Source: Desulfovibrio desulfuricans DSM 642
Lineage (GTDB): Bacteria > Desulfobacterota > Desulfovibrionia > Desulfovibrionales > Desulfovibrionaceae
NCBI RefSeq assembly: GCF_000420465.1
Contig: NZ_ATUZ01000003.1
Span: forward strand, 1 to 60,596
Length of the DNA stretch: 60,596 nt
Direction: 5' to 3'
A program made the position numbers and the translations under genes. This document shows, in pieces, positions 16,850 to 26,335 of this stretch; within the stretch, counting starts at the first letter, position 1; every line of letters begins with the position of its first letter. The notes below the pieces were generated by a model. It had not been told where the DNA came from. It saw nothing but the letters and a program-made list of their open reading frames with translations, and ran no database searches.

Positions 16850-17803
16850 ATGCCCCAGCAAGACAAAGAAAAATGCGACATGCTGAATATTCAGCGGCAG
16901 GCGCTGGCCCGCAATATTGCCCGCCAGACCGAGCAAAACCACCGCCTGGAAACGGCAGTGCCGGGGCTTGTGCTTGTGCGGTATGAAGCGCCGACCCAGC
17001 CCGCAAGCTGCATGTACGAGCCAACTATCTGCCTTGTTGCTCAGGGAGCCAAGCGCGCTATGCTGGGGGATGAAGAATATCTGTATGATGCCAACCACTA
17101 CCTGATTTCATCTGTCGGCTTGCCGGTGGTGGCAAATGTGGTGGAGGCCAGCCCGGAAGTTCCGTTATTGGGCATGGTGCTCAAGCTTGATATGCGCATG
17201 CTGGCCCAGATGATGGTGGACAGCAATCTGCCGGTCACGCGCGCGGCAAAATCCGGGCGTGGCATGCGGGTCAGCGAAGTATGTATGCCACTGCTCAACG
17301 CCTTTCAGCGGCTGCTTGACCTGCACGATCACCCGCAAGACATTGCCGTGCTCTCGCCTCTGATTCACAAAGAGATACTTTACCGACTGCTTCTGGGCGA
17401 GCAGGGGCATTACCTGCGCCAGATTGTGGCAGCCGGCAGCCACGGCTTCCAGATTGCGCAGGCCATTGACTGGCTCAAGAAAAACTACGTCCAGCCCTTG
17501 AAGATAGACAGCCTCGCCAGGCAGATAGGCATGAGCACCTCGACCTTTCATCTCCATTTTCGCGCCATGACCAGCATGAGCCCGCTGCAATACCAAAAGT
17601 GGATGCGCCTGCACGAGGCCAGACGTCTCATGTTCATGGAGCATCTGGACGCCACCAGCGCCGCCTTTCAGGTGGGGTACGAAAGCCCCTCGCAATTCAG
17701 CCGCGAATATCGCCGCCAGTTCGGCACCCCGCCCCTGCGCGACATTAAGGGGCTCATCAGCACCCAAAGCGGCAGTTCCTGCGGCAACCACAAGACAATG
17801 TGA
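16850..17803 (+). CDS. AraC-family transcriptional regulator
   Basis: 317 residues. The N-terminal part (about 30-190) matches the AraC_N family found in YqhC-type regulators: RYEAPTQPASCMYEPTICLVAQGAKRAMLG. The C-terminal 100 residues hold the two helix-turn-helix motifs (LARQIGMSTSTFHLHFRAMT and AAFQVGYESPSQFSREYRRQFG). YqhC-type regulators respond to electrophiles such as aldehydes and often control an adjacent reductase. The divergent flavoprotein gene fits that pattern but this is inference. The start at 16850 has GGGAG upstream; an earlier in-frame ATG at 16775 lacks a ribosome site. Confidence 0.88.
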   Translation: MPQQDKEKCDMLNIQRQALARNIARQTEQNHRLETAVPGLVLVRYEAPTQPASCMYEPTICLVAQGAKRAMLGDEEYLYDANHYLISSVGLPVVANVVEASPEVPLLGMVLKLDMRMLAQMMVDSNLPVTRAAKSGRGMRVSEVCMPLLNAFQRLLDLHDHPQDIAVLSPLIHKEILYRLLLGEQGHYLRQIVAAGSHGFQIAQAIDWLKKNYVQPLKIDSLARQIGMSTSTFHLHFRAMTSMSPLQYQKWMRLHEARRLMFMEHLDATSAAFQVGYESPSQFSREYRRQFGTPPLRDIKGLISTQSGSSCGNHKTM

Positions 17804-18030
17804 AGCAATCCGCACACTAAGGGCACTTAGCTGTACAGTTTTATGCGGTGGCAAGGCTCACGCTGTAGCTGGGCAACCTCCCCCGCCATGCCTCTATTTC
17901 TCCGTCTTCCTCTCCCGCATTTTTGATTGATATTGACTTTCAATTTCTTTTCCTTCATCTTCCTACTTCATCGGGTGCGTCTCCACGTACACACGCGCCC
18001 CCCTCAATCACTGCTATTTCAGGAAGAAAC

Positions 18031-19023
18031 ATGACGCCTTCACAGGTTATTTCCGCTTTGCAGACCCTCACCAGCATTCATCAGCCCGTATTTTTGTGGG
18101 GCGCGCCGGGCGTGGGCAAAAGCCAGATAGTATCTCAGGTGGCCGCCATGCGGGGCATGGCCCTGCGCGACATCCGGGCCGTGTTGCTTGACCCCGTTGA
18201 CCTGCGCGGCTTGCCGCGACTTACAGATGCGGGAACCGCCGTCTGGTGCCCGCCAGCCTTTTTGCCGGGCCCGGACGACCCGCCGCAGGGCATCCTGTTT
18301 CTTGACGAACTCAACGCCGCCTCGCCGCTGGTGCAGGCGGCCTGCTACCAGCTCATACTCGACAGAGCCATTGGCGAATACCGCCTGCCGGATGGCTGGT
18401 CCATTGTTGCGGCTGGCAATCGGGAAAAGGACAAGGCCGTCTCGTACCGCATGCCTTCTGCTCTGGCTAACCGCATGGTGCATCTGGAGTTTGACGCCAG
18501 CCTTGACGACTGGCTCGCCTGGGCGCAGGGGGCTGGCATTCGCCACGAGGTCTGCGCCTTTTTGCGTTTTCGCCCTCGTTTGCTGCATGATTTTGACCCG
18601 CAGCGCATGGAAAAAGCCTTTGCCTCGCCCCGCTCGTGGGAATTTGTTTCGCGCATACTGGAGGCCGCACCCGCCCGCGAGGTGGAATACGAGCTGTTTC
18701 AGGGCACGGTCGGCCCCGCAGCCGCAGCGGAGTTCATGGGCTTTCTCTCCGTATGGCGCGAGCTGCCCACGGTGGATTCCATCCTGGCGCAGCCCGAGGC
18801 CGCTACAGTGCCGCAAGAGCCCGCCGCCCTGTACGCCACATGCGAGGCCCTGAGCCTGCGCGCGGCAGAAGACACCATGGATGCCCTCACCACTTATGCC
18901 GAGCGCCTGCCCGCTGAATTCAGCGTATTGCTGATGCGCGATGCCGTCTGCCAGAATACGGATGTGGTGAACACCCCGGCCTTCAACCGCTGGGCGGAAA
19001 AAAACGCGGAAGTTCTGCTCTAA
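18031..19023 (+). CDS. MoxR-type AAA+ ATPase
   Basis: A 330-residue ATPase with Walker A GAPGVGKS (near residue 25), Walker B ILFLDELNAA (near 90) and sensor 1 SIVAAGNREKD. This is the MoxR/RavA arrangement, in which the ATPase remodels a partner with a von Willebrand A domain or loads metal into it. That partner is encoded 3 bases downstream. The start at 18031 has AGGAAG upstream; the open frame before it has no similarity. Substrate unknown. Confidence 0.85.
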   Translation: MTPSQVISALQTLTSIHQPVFLWGAPGVGKSQIVSQVAAMRGMALRDIRAVLLDPVDLRGLPRLTDAGTAVWCPPAFLPGPDDPPQGILFLDELNAASPLVQAACYQLILDRAIGEYRLPDGWSIVAAGNREKDKAVSYRMPSALANRMVHLEFDASLDDWLAWAQGAGIRHEVCAFLRFRPRLLHDFDPQRMEKAFASPRSWEFVSRILEAAPAREVEYELFQGTVGPAAAAEFMGFLSVWRELPTVDSILAQPEAATVPQEPAALYATCEALSLRAAEDTMDALTTYAERLPAEFSVLLMRDAVCQNTDVVNTPAFNRWAEKNAEVLL

Positions 19024-19026
19024 GCC

Positions 19027-20529
19027 ATGCACACATTCGAGAACCAGCAGCAGCCCCGCACAGTCAGCGCGGCTTGCGCTTCACCACTGTTGCATCAGCC
19101 GCCGCAGCTGCCAAACCAGCAAAAACCAGCCGCAGCCACAGCGGACACTGATGATGCAACCCTGACGGCCCAGCACTGCATCACGCGCGCCCGCGCGGCG
19201 CTGGTTATGGAGCATCCCTTCTTCGGCTCTCTGGCCTTGCGCCTGCGCTTCAAGGCAGACCCTACCTGCGCGGATATGTGGACAGACGGCAAAACCCTTG
19301 GCTACAACCCTGCATTCTCCACGGCCCTTTCGCAAAAATCGCTGGTGGGGGCAATGGCGCACGAGGTTCTGCATTTGGCCTTCGGGCATCATCTGCGCCG
19401 CAAAGGCCGCGATGCAAAGCTGTGGAACCGCGCCTGCGATCTGGCAATCAATCACATCTTGGTGGAGTCCGGCTTTACCCTGCCTCAGGGTTTTACGCAC
19501 AACCCGGCCTATGCGGGTATGAATGCGGATGAAATCTTTGACGCATTGGCAAGCCTGCAAGACGCCCCCACCAACAAAGGCGCGCAAAACGCGCAGGTTG
19601 CGCAGGGCGCGGAGCAGACAGAAGGCGCTGGCGCAACCGCCTTTGATGGCGGCAAGCAGACAGAGCAACCAGAGCAGCCCACCCCGCCGCAAGGCGCGCA
19701 AAACAACGAGCAGCAAAAGGACGCGGACGCCGACCCGCAATCCGCCGCTGGCAACAAGGCCGCAGCAAAGCGCGAAAAAGGTCGCCCGGAGCAATCAGAG
19801 GGCAAGACCAGCTTCACCGGCGAGGTGCAGGATCACCCCGATGCGCAAGGCATGCAGAACGATCAGGCCCTCAAGGCCGCAGAGCAGGAGGCGGATATAG
19901 CCATGATGCAGGCCATGCAGCGCGCCCGCAACATGGGCAGCATGCCCGCAGGTCTGGCCCGGCAGCTTGACAGGGCGTGGCGACCCAAGCTGGACTGGCG
20001 CACGCTTTTGCACCGTTTTTTTGAGCAGTGCGCGCAAAACGACTATTCGTGGACAACGCCCAACCGCCGCTATCTGTACCAGAACATCTACCTGCCAGCC
20101 CGGCGGGAGGCCCGCCTGCCCCACGTGGCGCTGGCTGTGGACTGCTCCGGTTCTGTGGACGAGCAGGCGCTGGCCATGTTCTGCGCAGAGCTTGCAACCG
20201 TGCTTGAGGCCTACGACACCACGCTCACGGTGCTGTTTCACGACACCAAGGTGCAGAAAACCCTCACGCTTACGCGCATGGACATGCCCGCGAGCCTTGC
20301 GCCCGTGGGCGGCGGCGGTACGGATTACCGCCCTGTGTGCGCGCATATTGAAGACGAGCGGCTGGCCCCCACCTGCCTGATCTGGTTTACCGATCTGGAG
20401 TGCGACCGCTACCCCGCCGAGCCGGAATATCCTGTGCTGTGGATTTGCAGCGCGCCGCACGAGCAGCAGCCGCCATTCGGCCAGGTGATATGCCTGATGG
20501 AACCCGCAGCCGCACTGGGCGCGATCTGA
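19027..20529 (+). CDS. Putative metallopeptidase with C-terminal VWA-like domain (DUF2201 type)
   Basis: 500 residues. About 50-180 is the N-terminal DUF2201 region with the zinc-protease-like motif HEVLHLAFGHH (near 118) and NRACDLAINH. A low-complexity Q/A/E/P-rich linker spans about 180-280. About 355-500 is a VWA-like domain with the metal-site motif VDCSGSVDE (DxSxS) and a later FTDLEC. Proteins of this kind pair with MoxR ATPases, as here. The HExxH suggests peptidase activity but the target is not known. The ATG follows the ATPase stop by 3 bases. Confidence 0.82.
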   Translation: MHTFENQQQPRTVSAACASPLLHQPPQLPNQQKPAAATADTDDATLTAQHCITRARAALVMEHPFFGSLALRLRFKADPTCADMWTDGKTLGYNPAFSTALSQKSLVGAMAHEVLHLAFGHHLRRKGRDAKLWNRACDLAINHILVESGFTLPQGFTHNPAYAGMNADEIFDALASLQDAPTNKGAQNAQVAQGAEQTEGAGATAFDGGKQTEQPEQPTPPQGAQNNEQQKDADADPQSAAGNKAAAKREKGRPEQSEGKTSFTGEVQDHPDAQGMQNDQALKAAEQEADIAMMQAMQRARNMGSMPAGLARQLDRAWRPKLDWRTLLHRFFEQCAQNDYSWTTPNRRYLYQNIYLPARREARLPHVALAVDCSGSVDEQALAMFCAELATVLEAYDTTLTVLFHDTKVQKTLTLTRMDMPASLAPVGGGGTDYRPVCAHIEDERLAPTCLIWFTDLECDRYPAEPEYPVLWICSAPHEQQPPFGQVICLMEPAAALGAI

Positions 20530-20602
20530 ACAGACCGCCTGAGTCAGGTGCCTTAATTGATGCCAGCCCCCAAGCAACACCGCAGCCCCACACGAGGTCG
20601 CC

Positions 20603-21085
20603 ATGCATATTGAATGGAAAATCACCAAGAAACGCGGCTACCTGCGGCCCATCCTGCAATATTCCGTGCGGCTTGAAGAACACGAAAAAGCCCTGGCCCT
20701 GCCAATAGTAAGCATAGTTTCAACTATTCCGCAGCCGGAAGAAGAGCGGCAGGATTACTGCTATCCCGGCCTGTTCGAGCGGGCGCAAGGATACACCCCC
20801 ACCCGTTTTCACACCCTTGAGGCCCCATCGCACAAAGGGCATTCGTGGACGCGCAGCCTCATCCTGCCCTGGCGCGAAACCAACGAATACCCGGAAGTGG
20901 AAGAATCGTTTCAGCGCTTGCGCGCCGCCCTGGAAGCAGAAATTCAAAGGGCAGACAACAGCCAGCCCATGAGCGTGAGCGGCAGCGTGCAAACCTCTGC
21001 CGCCGCCAAGGTAATGCTTGCCCCCAACCTGCTTGCAGAGCGCCTTTTGCGCCTTGCCGCAGGAGCACAAGCCGCAGGGCAATGA
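20603..21085 (+). CDS. Hypothetical protein following the MoxR/VWA pair
   Basis: 160 residues, no signal peptide or membrane segment. I do not recognise the family. The N-terminal half is beta-rich (MHIEWKITKKRGYLRPILQYSVRL) and the rest mainly helical, ending in an alanine/leucine-rich stretch. It is 73 bases downstream of the VWA protein on the same strand with compatible base composition, so it is probably the third member of that operon. Confidence 0.55.
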   Translation: MHIEWKITKKRGYLRPILQYSVRLEEHEKALALPIVSIVSTIPQPEEERQDYCYPGLFERAQGYTPTRFHTLEAPSHKGHSWTRSLILPWRETNEYPEVEESFQRLRAALEAEIQRADNSQPMSVSGSVQTSAAAKVMLAPNLLAERLLRLAAGAQAAGQ

Positions 21086-21231
21086 ATATAATGATGTGTT
21101 GCGGCAGATATGTGAACCTGGACATGCTTTTAATTAGCAACCTAACAATAAAAAATGGTTTACATCTTGCGCAAAAAAATCATCACACATCTATCAGCAT
21201 AAAATATATGATTTTTTAAATATTGAAATAA

Positions 21232-21283
21232 ACTCATAACATATGAGTATTATTTTGACATAATCATCATACGACTGTATATT
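21232..21283 (+). promoter_or_regulatory. Sigma-70-type promoter with adjacent palindrome before the hybrid kinase
   Basis: TTGACA (21255-21260) and TATATT (21278-21283) are separated by 17 bases, a near-ideal housekeeping promoter. It is preceded directly by the palindrome ACTCAT-aacat-ATGAGT (21232-21248), a possible operator. It lies in a 364-base AT-rich gap (21086-21449) that otherwise holds no supported gene. Transcription would start near 21290, just before the hairpin at 21304. Confidence 0.6.
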
Positions 21284-21303
21284 CACCAAAATTTTTGTTT
21301 ATA

Positions 21304-21354
21304 CAGACAATACAAGTTATCTTCCAAGTCATAACTTGTTATTAGTCTGTTTTT
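21304..21354 (+). terminator. Hairpin with T-run (attenuator or terminator) before the hybrid kinase
   Basis: A 9-bp perfect stem (ACAAGTTAT 21312-21320 with ATAACTTGT 21331-21339) is extended by an outer stem CAGAC (21304-21308) with GTCTG (21345-21349), then TTTTT. It has the form of an intrinsic terminator. It sits about 14 bases after the predicted start of the promoter at 21255-21283 and about 95 bases before the kinase ATG, so it could attenuate the kinase gene. It is also 219 bases past the upstream operon and might terminate that. Confidence 0.6.
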
Positions 21355-21449
21355 CCTGCCTCATCTTCCTGCATCTCTTGATACAACGCACATCGCAAGA
21401 CCACGGGCCTGAAACTGATAACGTGCCATAGGCTGACTGAGAGGCTGCT

Positions 21450-23903
21450 ATGCGCATCAAGTACAAGGTTTGGTGCCTTACCGCTGCAATTATCAGCATA
21501 ATCATTTGTGCTGATATCTATTCTGGTTATCGCGAAATTGAGTCTTCCATCCGCACAGAATTGCTGCGTGATGCAGAAGATTTCCGCGCCATTATCCTGT
21601 CCACCCGCCGTGTTTATCAAAAACAGTTCATTGAAAGCGGCCTGCCCGTAACCGATGCCACCATCGGCTTTTTGCCTGCGCATGCGCTTTCCAGAATTTC
21701 GGCAGAATTCCATAACTGGAGCACCAGCGGGCTCAGGTTCAGCAATGTGTCTGACAGGCCGCGCAATCCCGCCAACATGGCAAATCCTCTTGAGCTTGAC
21801 GCCCTGGCATGGTTCCGGGCCAACCCTTCCGCCAAAAGCCGGATGGTTGAAGTGAAAGAGAACGGCCTTGCCTATTATCACTATACCAGCCCCATAAAAG
21901 TTGAAGAATACTGCCTGCGATGTCATGGCAAACGGGAAGACGCGCCGCAGTCCATTGCTGCGGCCTATGCGGACTCATACGACTACAATATTTGCGACCT
22001 CCGTGGGATTTTGAGCATCTTCATTCCGTCTGAAAAACTGCGCCACCAGTATTATTCTGAATGGATATTCCAGATTGTGATGCACATTCTGGGGTATCTT
22101 GTGCTTTTGCTTGCACTTGGCGGTCTGCTCAACAAATACGTTGTTGCCCGTTTGGCACGGTTGGAAGAAAGCACCAAAAAGCTCGCCGCAGGCGATTACA
22201 GCGCGCGGGCCGACACAATGGGCAAGGATGAAATTGGTGATCTGGCCGAATGCATCAACAGGATGGGCGCTGAAATCCAGAAGCGCGAGCAAACCCTGCG
22301 CGAGAATGAGGAGCGCTTCCGCCTGACCACAAACAGCATCAAGGACGCACTGATTCTGCTGGATTGCTCCGGGCACATCATCTTTTGGAACAAGGCGGCG
22401 GAGACTATTTTTGGCTATACGGCAGACGAGGTTATGGGGCGCGTTTTGCACGAATTTTTGGTGCCACCCCGCTATCGCAATAGGATGGCCGAGGGTCTGA
22501 AAGATTTCTGCCGCAGCGGCCAGGGGGATTTTCTGGGTTCTGGCGTTGAATTGAGCGCCCTGCGCAAGAATGGGCAGGAATTTGCCATTGAGCTTGCGCT
22601 GTCTACCATGAACATGCAGGGCAAGTGGATTGCCATCGGGCTGGTCAGGGATATCACAGAACGCAAGCAGGTTGAGGCCGAGCTTGCGGCCCACCGTGAA
22701 CGGCTGGAGGCGCTGGTGGAATCGCGCACCCAGGATCTGATTATTGCCAAAAACGCGGCAGAGGCTGGCAGCGTTGCCAAGAGCGCCTTTCTCGCCAACA
22801 TGAGCCACGAGATTCGCACACCCCTGAACGCCATCACGGGCATGATCCATATTTTACGCAAATCGGGCCTCACGCCCAATCAGGTGGAAAAGCTCACCAA
22901 GATCGAGATCGCCAGCAATCACTTGCTGGAAATCATCAATAATGTTTTGGAATTATCAAAAATTGAAGCCGGTAAGTTCGTGCTGCAACATGTGCCCGTG
23001 CATGTTTCTACCCTGCTTGAGAACATCACTTCCATTCTGGGGCAGAAGGCGCAGGAAAAAGGCATTGAGCTGATTGTGGACGCTGCGCCAGAAACCTGCC
23101 CCGTCTATGGCGACGACAGCCGGTTGCAGCAGGCCCTGCTCAACCTCGCCACCAATGCGCTCAAGTTTACGGATCACGGCTATGTCAAGGTGGCAGTGCG
23201 CCCGGAATCGCAGACAGACAGCACCGTGACGTACCGCTTTGAGGTGGAAGATACAGGCATCGGCATCAGCCCGGAGATGCAGCCGCGCCTTTTCAGCGCC
23301 TTTGAGCAGGCGGATAACTCCATGAGCCGCAAGTATGGCGGCACGGGCCTTGGCCTTGCCATCACCAAAAAAATTGCGGAACTCATGGGCGGCAAGGCGG
23401 GGATGACCAGCGTGGAGGGCAAGGGCAGCACGTTCTGGTTCACTGCCGTGCTGCGCAAAGACGCGCCCCCGCACAGCGAACCGACCAGAATCAGCGCTGA
23501 GGATGCGGAACGCACCATCCGGCAGAAGCTTGGCAGCAAGCGCATCCTGCTGGTGGAAGACGAGCCTATCAACCGTGAGATTGCCCAGGCCCTGCTGGAA
23601 GACGTGGGCTTTATCGTTGACCTTGCGGAAGACGGCGGCAAGGCTATTGAGCGGGTGCAGGCCGCTACCTATGATCTGATTCTTATGGATATGCAGATGC
23701 CGCACATCAACGGCCTGGAGGCCACACGGCAGATACGACTGCTCCCGGTGGGGGCTACCATCCCCATTATCGCCATGACAGCCAACGCCTTTGCCGAAGA
23801 CCGGGAACTGTGCATCGAGGCTGGCATGAACGACTTTATCGCCAAGCCCGTTTCAGTGTCGCTGCTCTACCAGAAACTCTGCGCGTGGTTGCAGAAGAGG
23901 TGA
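21450..23903 (+). CDS. Hybrid sensor histidine kinase with periplasmic CxxCH (DUF3365) sensor
   Basis: 817 residues. A membrane helix (about 8-26) is followed by a periplasmic domain of the DUF3365/Tll0287 type with CLRCH near residue 156, a CxxCH haem c-binding motif. A second helix lies near 210-230. Then come HAMP, a PAS domain (about 290-405), a HisKA domain with the phospho-accepting histidine in MSHEIRTPLN, a HATPase_c domain (DTGIGISPEM, GGTGLGLAI), and a C-terminal receiver with DLILMDMQMP. It probably senses redox state or a small ligand through haem and relays phosphate to an unlinked phosphotransfer protein; no response regulator is adjacent. GAGAGG lies upstream of the ATG. Confidence 0.9.
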   Translation: MRIKYKVWCLTAAIISIIICADIYSGYREIESSIRTELLRDAEDFRAIILSTRRVYQKQFIESGLPVTDATIGFLPAHALSRISAEFHNWSTSGLRFSNVSDRPRNPANMANPLELDALAWFRANPSAKSRMVEVKENGLAYYHYTSPIKVEEYCLRCHGKREDAPQSIAAAYADSYDYNICDLRGILSIFIPSEKLRHQYYSEWIFQIVMHILGYLVLLLALGGLLNKYVVARLARLEESTKKLAAGDYSARADTMGKDEIGDLAECINRMGAEIQKREQTLRENEERFRLTTNSIKDALILLDCSGHIIFWNKAAETIFGYTADEVMGRVLHEFLVPPRYRNRMAEGLKDFCRSGQGDFLGSGVELSALRKNGQEFAIELALSTMNMQGKWIAIGLVRDITERKQVEAELAAHRERLEALVESRTQDLIIAKNAAEAGSVAKSAFLANMSHEIRTPLNAITGMIHILRKSGLTPNQVEKLTKIEIASNHLLEIINNVLELSKIEAGKFVLQHVPVHVSTLLENITSILGQKAQEKGIELIVDAAPETCPVYGDDSRLQQALLNLATNALKFTDHGYVKVAVRPESQTDSTVTYRFEVEDTGIGISPEMQPRLFSAFEQADNSMSRKYGGTGLGLAITKKIAELMGGKAGMTSVEGKGSTFWFTAVLRKDAPPHSEPTRISAEDAERTIRQKLGSKRILLVEDEPINREIAQALLEDVGFIVDLAEDGGKAIERVQAATYDLILMDMQMPHINGLEATRQIRLLPVGATIPIIAMTANAFAEDRELCIEAGMNDFIAKPVSVSLLYQKLCAWLQKR

Positions 23904-23919
23904 GGGGGAAAACATTAAA

Positions 23920-24213
23920 TCAAACTGTTTTGAGAAAGCCAAATTGCCTCAGCTCTTCATAAACACCCTTTATTTCACGATTTAACTGTGTAATATACTC
24001 AAGGGCAACTTGCGAAAACAAATCTTCACCCACATCAATGAGATGAATTTCAAACTCGACAGTAGTTAGCATCTGAATAATTTTATTAAACGCCATTTTT
24101 ATGCCAGCGGGATTTTCTTCAGACATAGGTATAATAATGTTTTCACTACCAGCATAAATTTCTATCGAAAATTTATCCTCAGCGAGGACTACCTTTGCTT
24201 CATAACTTTCCAT
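23920..24213 (-). CDS. Small protein partnered with the PHP-AAA ATPase
   Basis: 97 residues from the preferred start at 24213 (AGAGG upstream); an earlier frame start at 24249 lies deeper in the upstream gene. Acidic, no membrane segment, mixed alpha/beta, with a helical end (YITQLNREIKGVYEELRQFGF). I do not recognise the family. It overlaps the end of the PHP-AAA gene by 14 bases, so the two are translationally coupled and probably act together. Base composition is as AT-rich as the ATPase gene and unlike the flanks. Confidence 0.6.
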   Translation of the reverse strand: MESYEAKVVLAEDKFSIEIYAGSENIIIPMSEENPAGIKMAFNKIIQMLTTVEFEIHLIDVGEDLFSQVALEYITQLNREIKGVYEELRQFGFLKTV

Positions 24214-26335
24214 AGATTTTTCCTCTCTCCCCGAAAGCATCTTCGCCACCTTCTAGTGTCAGCATACTTATATTTTTCCAATCAAGAACATCTGATTCAT
24301 CTGATATATTTATAAGTTTGTTTGTAAAAGGATTTCCCCAATAGGTTTTGTAGCCATCCAATCCATGGCACCGATAAATTGAACTATATGGCAATGTTCT
24401 AACAGCAATATTTGCATCATGGGTTGAAATAAACACCTTTTTTCCAACAATAGCCCTGCTTTTAATTATTGGAACAATTACGTCATTTATATAATCATTC
24501 CCTAAACTTCTCTCAGGCTCATCCAATATATAGATATCTTTATTTTCAGAAATTTCTCTCTGAAGTAATATCATTGATGATTCGCCAGTCGATGGAGAAT
24601 AAGCCTTTCCATCCAAAGAGAAATATCTTTTGATCAATATCAAGTCATTAACACTCTGAATCATATCTATATCTTCCAATGACTTAATCTGAGAAATAGA
24701 ATTATATAATCCACTTGAAAATGCATCTTGATAAACAGAGGCAAGAGCTAAAGCGAAATTTTTTTGTAACATTTTCTTAATGTTAGCAGCAAACGATCCA
24801 TCTGTAATACTGCCATTTTGAAATTTAAATTCTGTGTTGAGCTTTAACTCCCCCTTATTTTCACCAAGATATCCAACCTCTTCCTCCTGCATAGGAATAG
24901 TAGTATTAAGCGCTTCCAGTATAACTTTTGCAGCAAACTTAATTTTGATCCGCCCCTTGGCGTAATCAAGAAACCCTGTAGTAGAAGGACGCTGAGGCGT
25001 TCCGGTTTTTAACGACACCGCACTTTTTACAACATCAATTGAAAAATTTAAAAAGAAAACTTCCTTCCAACTTAAAAAAGCCTCCCGCGCACCAGATTTT
25101 AATTTACCTTGAATCACAGAAAAATAATCAATAAATTCTTGTAAATTATATCTTGAAAGTAATTCCTGCACTGTATTACTTGATTCTATAAATTTATCAA
25201 AATCATCAAATTTTTCAATTGCAGAGCAATATTCATTAAATATATTATATATTTTTTCATAAACTTCATTTTGCATATCTTTTATTTTTATAATATTTGA
25301 ATTTTTATTAGTTCTCTCAGTTTTAAAGAAAATAATATACCTATTAATTGGTGTTATATCAGTATCCTTTGATAATAAAATTAATTTTATTTCATTTGAG
25401 CAATCATTAATATTATAGTTCTTTGAACTAAATTCTAAATTAGAACATTTTATATCAAATTCTTCGTCAATCTTACGATCTGATGATGCATACTTTGTCG
25501 CTCTAATTCCATTGCGCATATAATATTTTTCAATAGCAGCCAATATGCATGACTTTCCTGTCCCCTTAGGCCCAAAAATAATATTTATGTCATCAAAAAC
25601 TTTTAGTTTGAGCATTACTTCATCATCAAATGGAAAAAGATCCAACTCTGTTACATTTTTTTTATTCAAAATTGTATTAATAGTTGCAATATCCTTCTTA
25701 AGTAAAAGACAAAATTGCTCAAAACTATCAACTGGAAGCCTAAGCTCTGGAAGTTTAGTAGAGTTAATTTCATAATCTGACCAATCTTGAACATCTGAAC
25801 CATAAATAGATGAGTATCCATGAGCTATATATATTCCTGCAGAAATAGCATTACTAACTTCTTTAAGAATTCTTTCAGGGCAATGAGTATTTGTGAATAA
25901 AAAATCTATGTCTTCTTCTGCAATTTTAGGATTTTTGTGATAATGAGGGATGTATAATGGGTGAAAGATTTCAAAAACACCGAAAACATCTTCTATCGAA
26001 ATAGAAAAATCATCTGGAGATGTCTCTCCAATAAGATTATTAACAACATTTGAAAATTCATCCGACATATTAGGAGAAACAATAACTAACAAATGTCCAC
26101 GATTATCACCACGAATAACGTCAATTTCAATCCCCGGCCAAACTTGGACTGCTCCATTAAAAATATTTTGAATTTCATCGAATTGTTTTTTATCAAAATG
26201 ATTATGATTGGTAATTGCTACAATTTTAACATCAGTCGACAAAATTTTTTTACAAAAATCAGATGAACTGATTTCTCTAGTTGCTTTATCTCCAGTTTTA
26301 CATTTTTTAGTGTGTGTGTGAATGTCAATTTTCAT
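24200..26335 (-). CDS. PHP-domain AAA/SMC-like ATPase (TrlF-like), candidate defence protein
   Basis: 711 residues. The N-terminal 200 form a PHP phosphoesterase domain: DIHTHT at residue 4 (HxH metal site), ITNHNHFD near 41 and GIEID near 66. About 255 onward is an ABC/SMC-like ATPase with Walker A GPKGTGKS, a long coiled insertion, Walker B IYILDEPERSLGND and a switch histidine region ISTHD. This architecture occurs in TrlF-like proteins and in defence islands, where a nuclease or phosphatase domain is gated by an ATPase; the role here is inferred. The start at 26335 has GGGAGGG upstream. The gene is strikingly AT-rich compared with the rest of the window, indicating recent transfer. Confidence 0.8.
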   Translation of the reverse strand: MKIDIHTHTKKCKTGDKATREISSSDFCKKILSTDVKIVAITNHNHFDKKQFDEIQNIFNGAVQVWPGIEIDVIRGDNRGHLLVIVSPNMSDEFSNVVNNLIGETSPDDFSISIEDVFGVFEIFHPLYIPHYHKNPKIAEEDIDFLFTNTHCPERILKEVSNAISAGIYIAHGYSSIYGSDVQDWSDYEINSTKLPELRLPVDSFEQFCLLLKKDIATINTILNKKNVTELDLFPFDDEVMLKLKVFDDINIIFGPKGTGKSCILAAIEKYYMRNGIRATKYASSDRKIDEEFDIKCSNLEFSSKNYNINDCSNEIKLILLSKDTDITPINRYIIFFKTERTNKNSNIIKIKDMQNEVYEKIYNIFNEYCSAIEKFDDFDKFIESSNTVQELLSRYNLQEFIDYFSVIQGKLKSGAREAFLSWKEVFFLNFSIDVVKSAVSLKTGTPQRPSTTGFLDYAKGRIKIKFAAKVILEALNTTIPMQEEEVGYLGENKGELKLNTEFKFQNGSITDGSFAANIKKMLQKNFALALASVYQDAFSSGLYNSISQIKSLEDIDMIQSVNDLILIKRYFSLDGKAYSPSTGESSMILLQREISENKDIYILDEPERSLGNDYINDVIVPIIKSRAIVGKKVFISTHDANIAVRTLPYSSIYRCHGLDGYKTYWGNPFTNKLINISDESDVLDWKNISMLTLEGGEDAFGERGKIYGKL

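Noticed and set aside
21082..21219. 45-residue frame starting MNIMMCCGRY overlapping the preceding stop
   Set aside because: ATGA overlap is suggestive, but the sequence is AT-rich, low-complexity and lies in a promoter region. Support is too weak to list.
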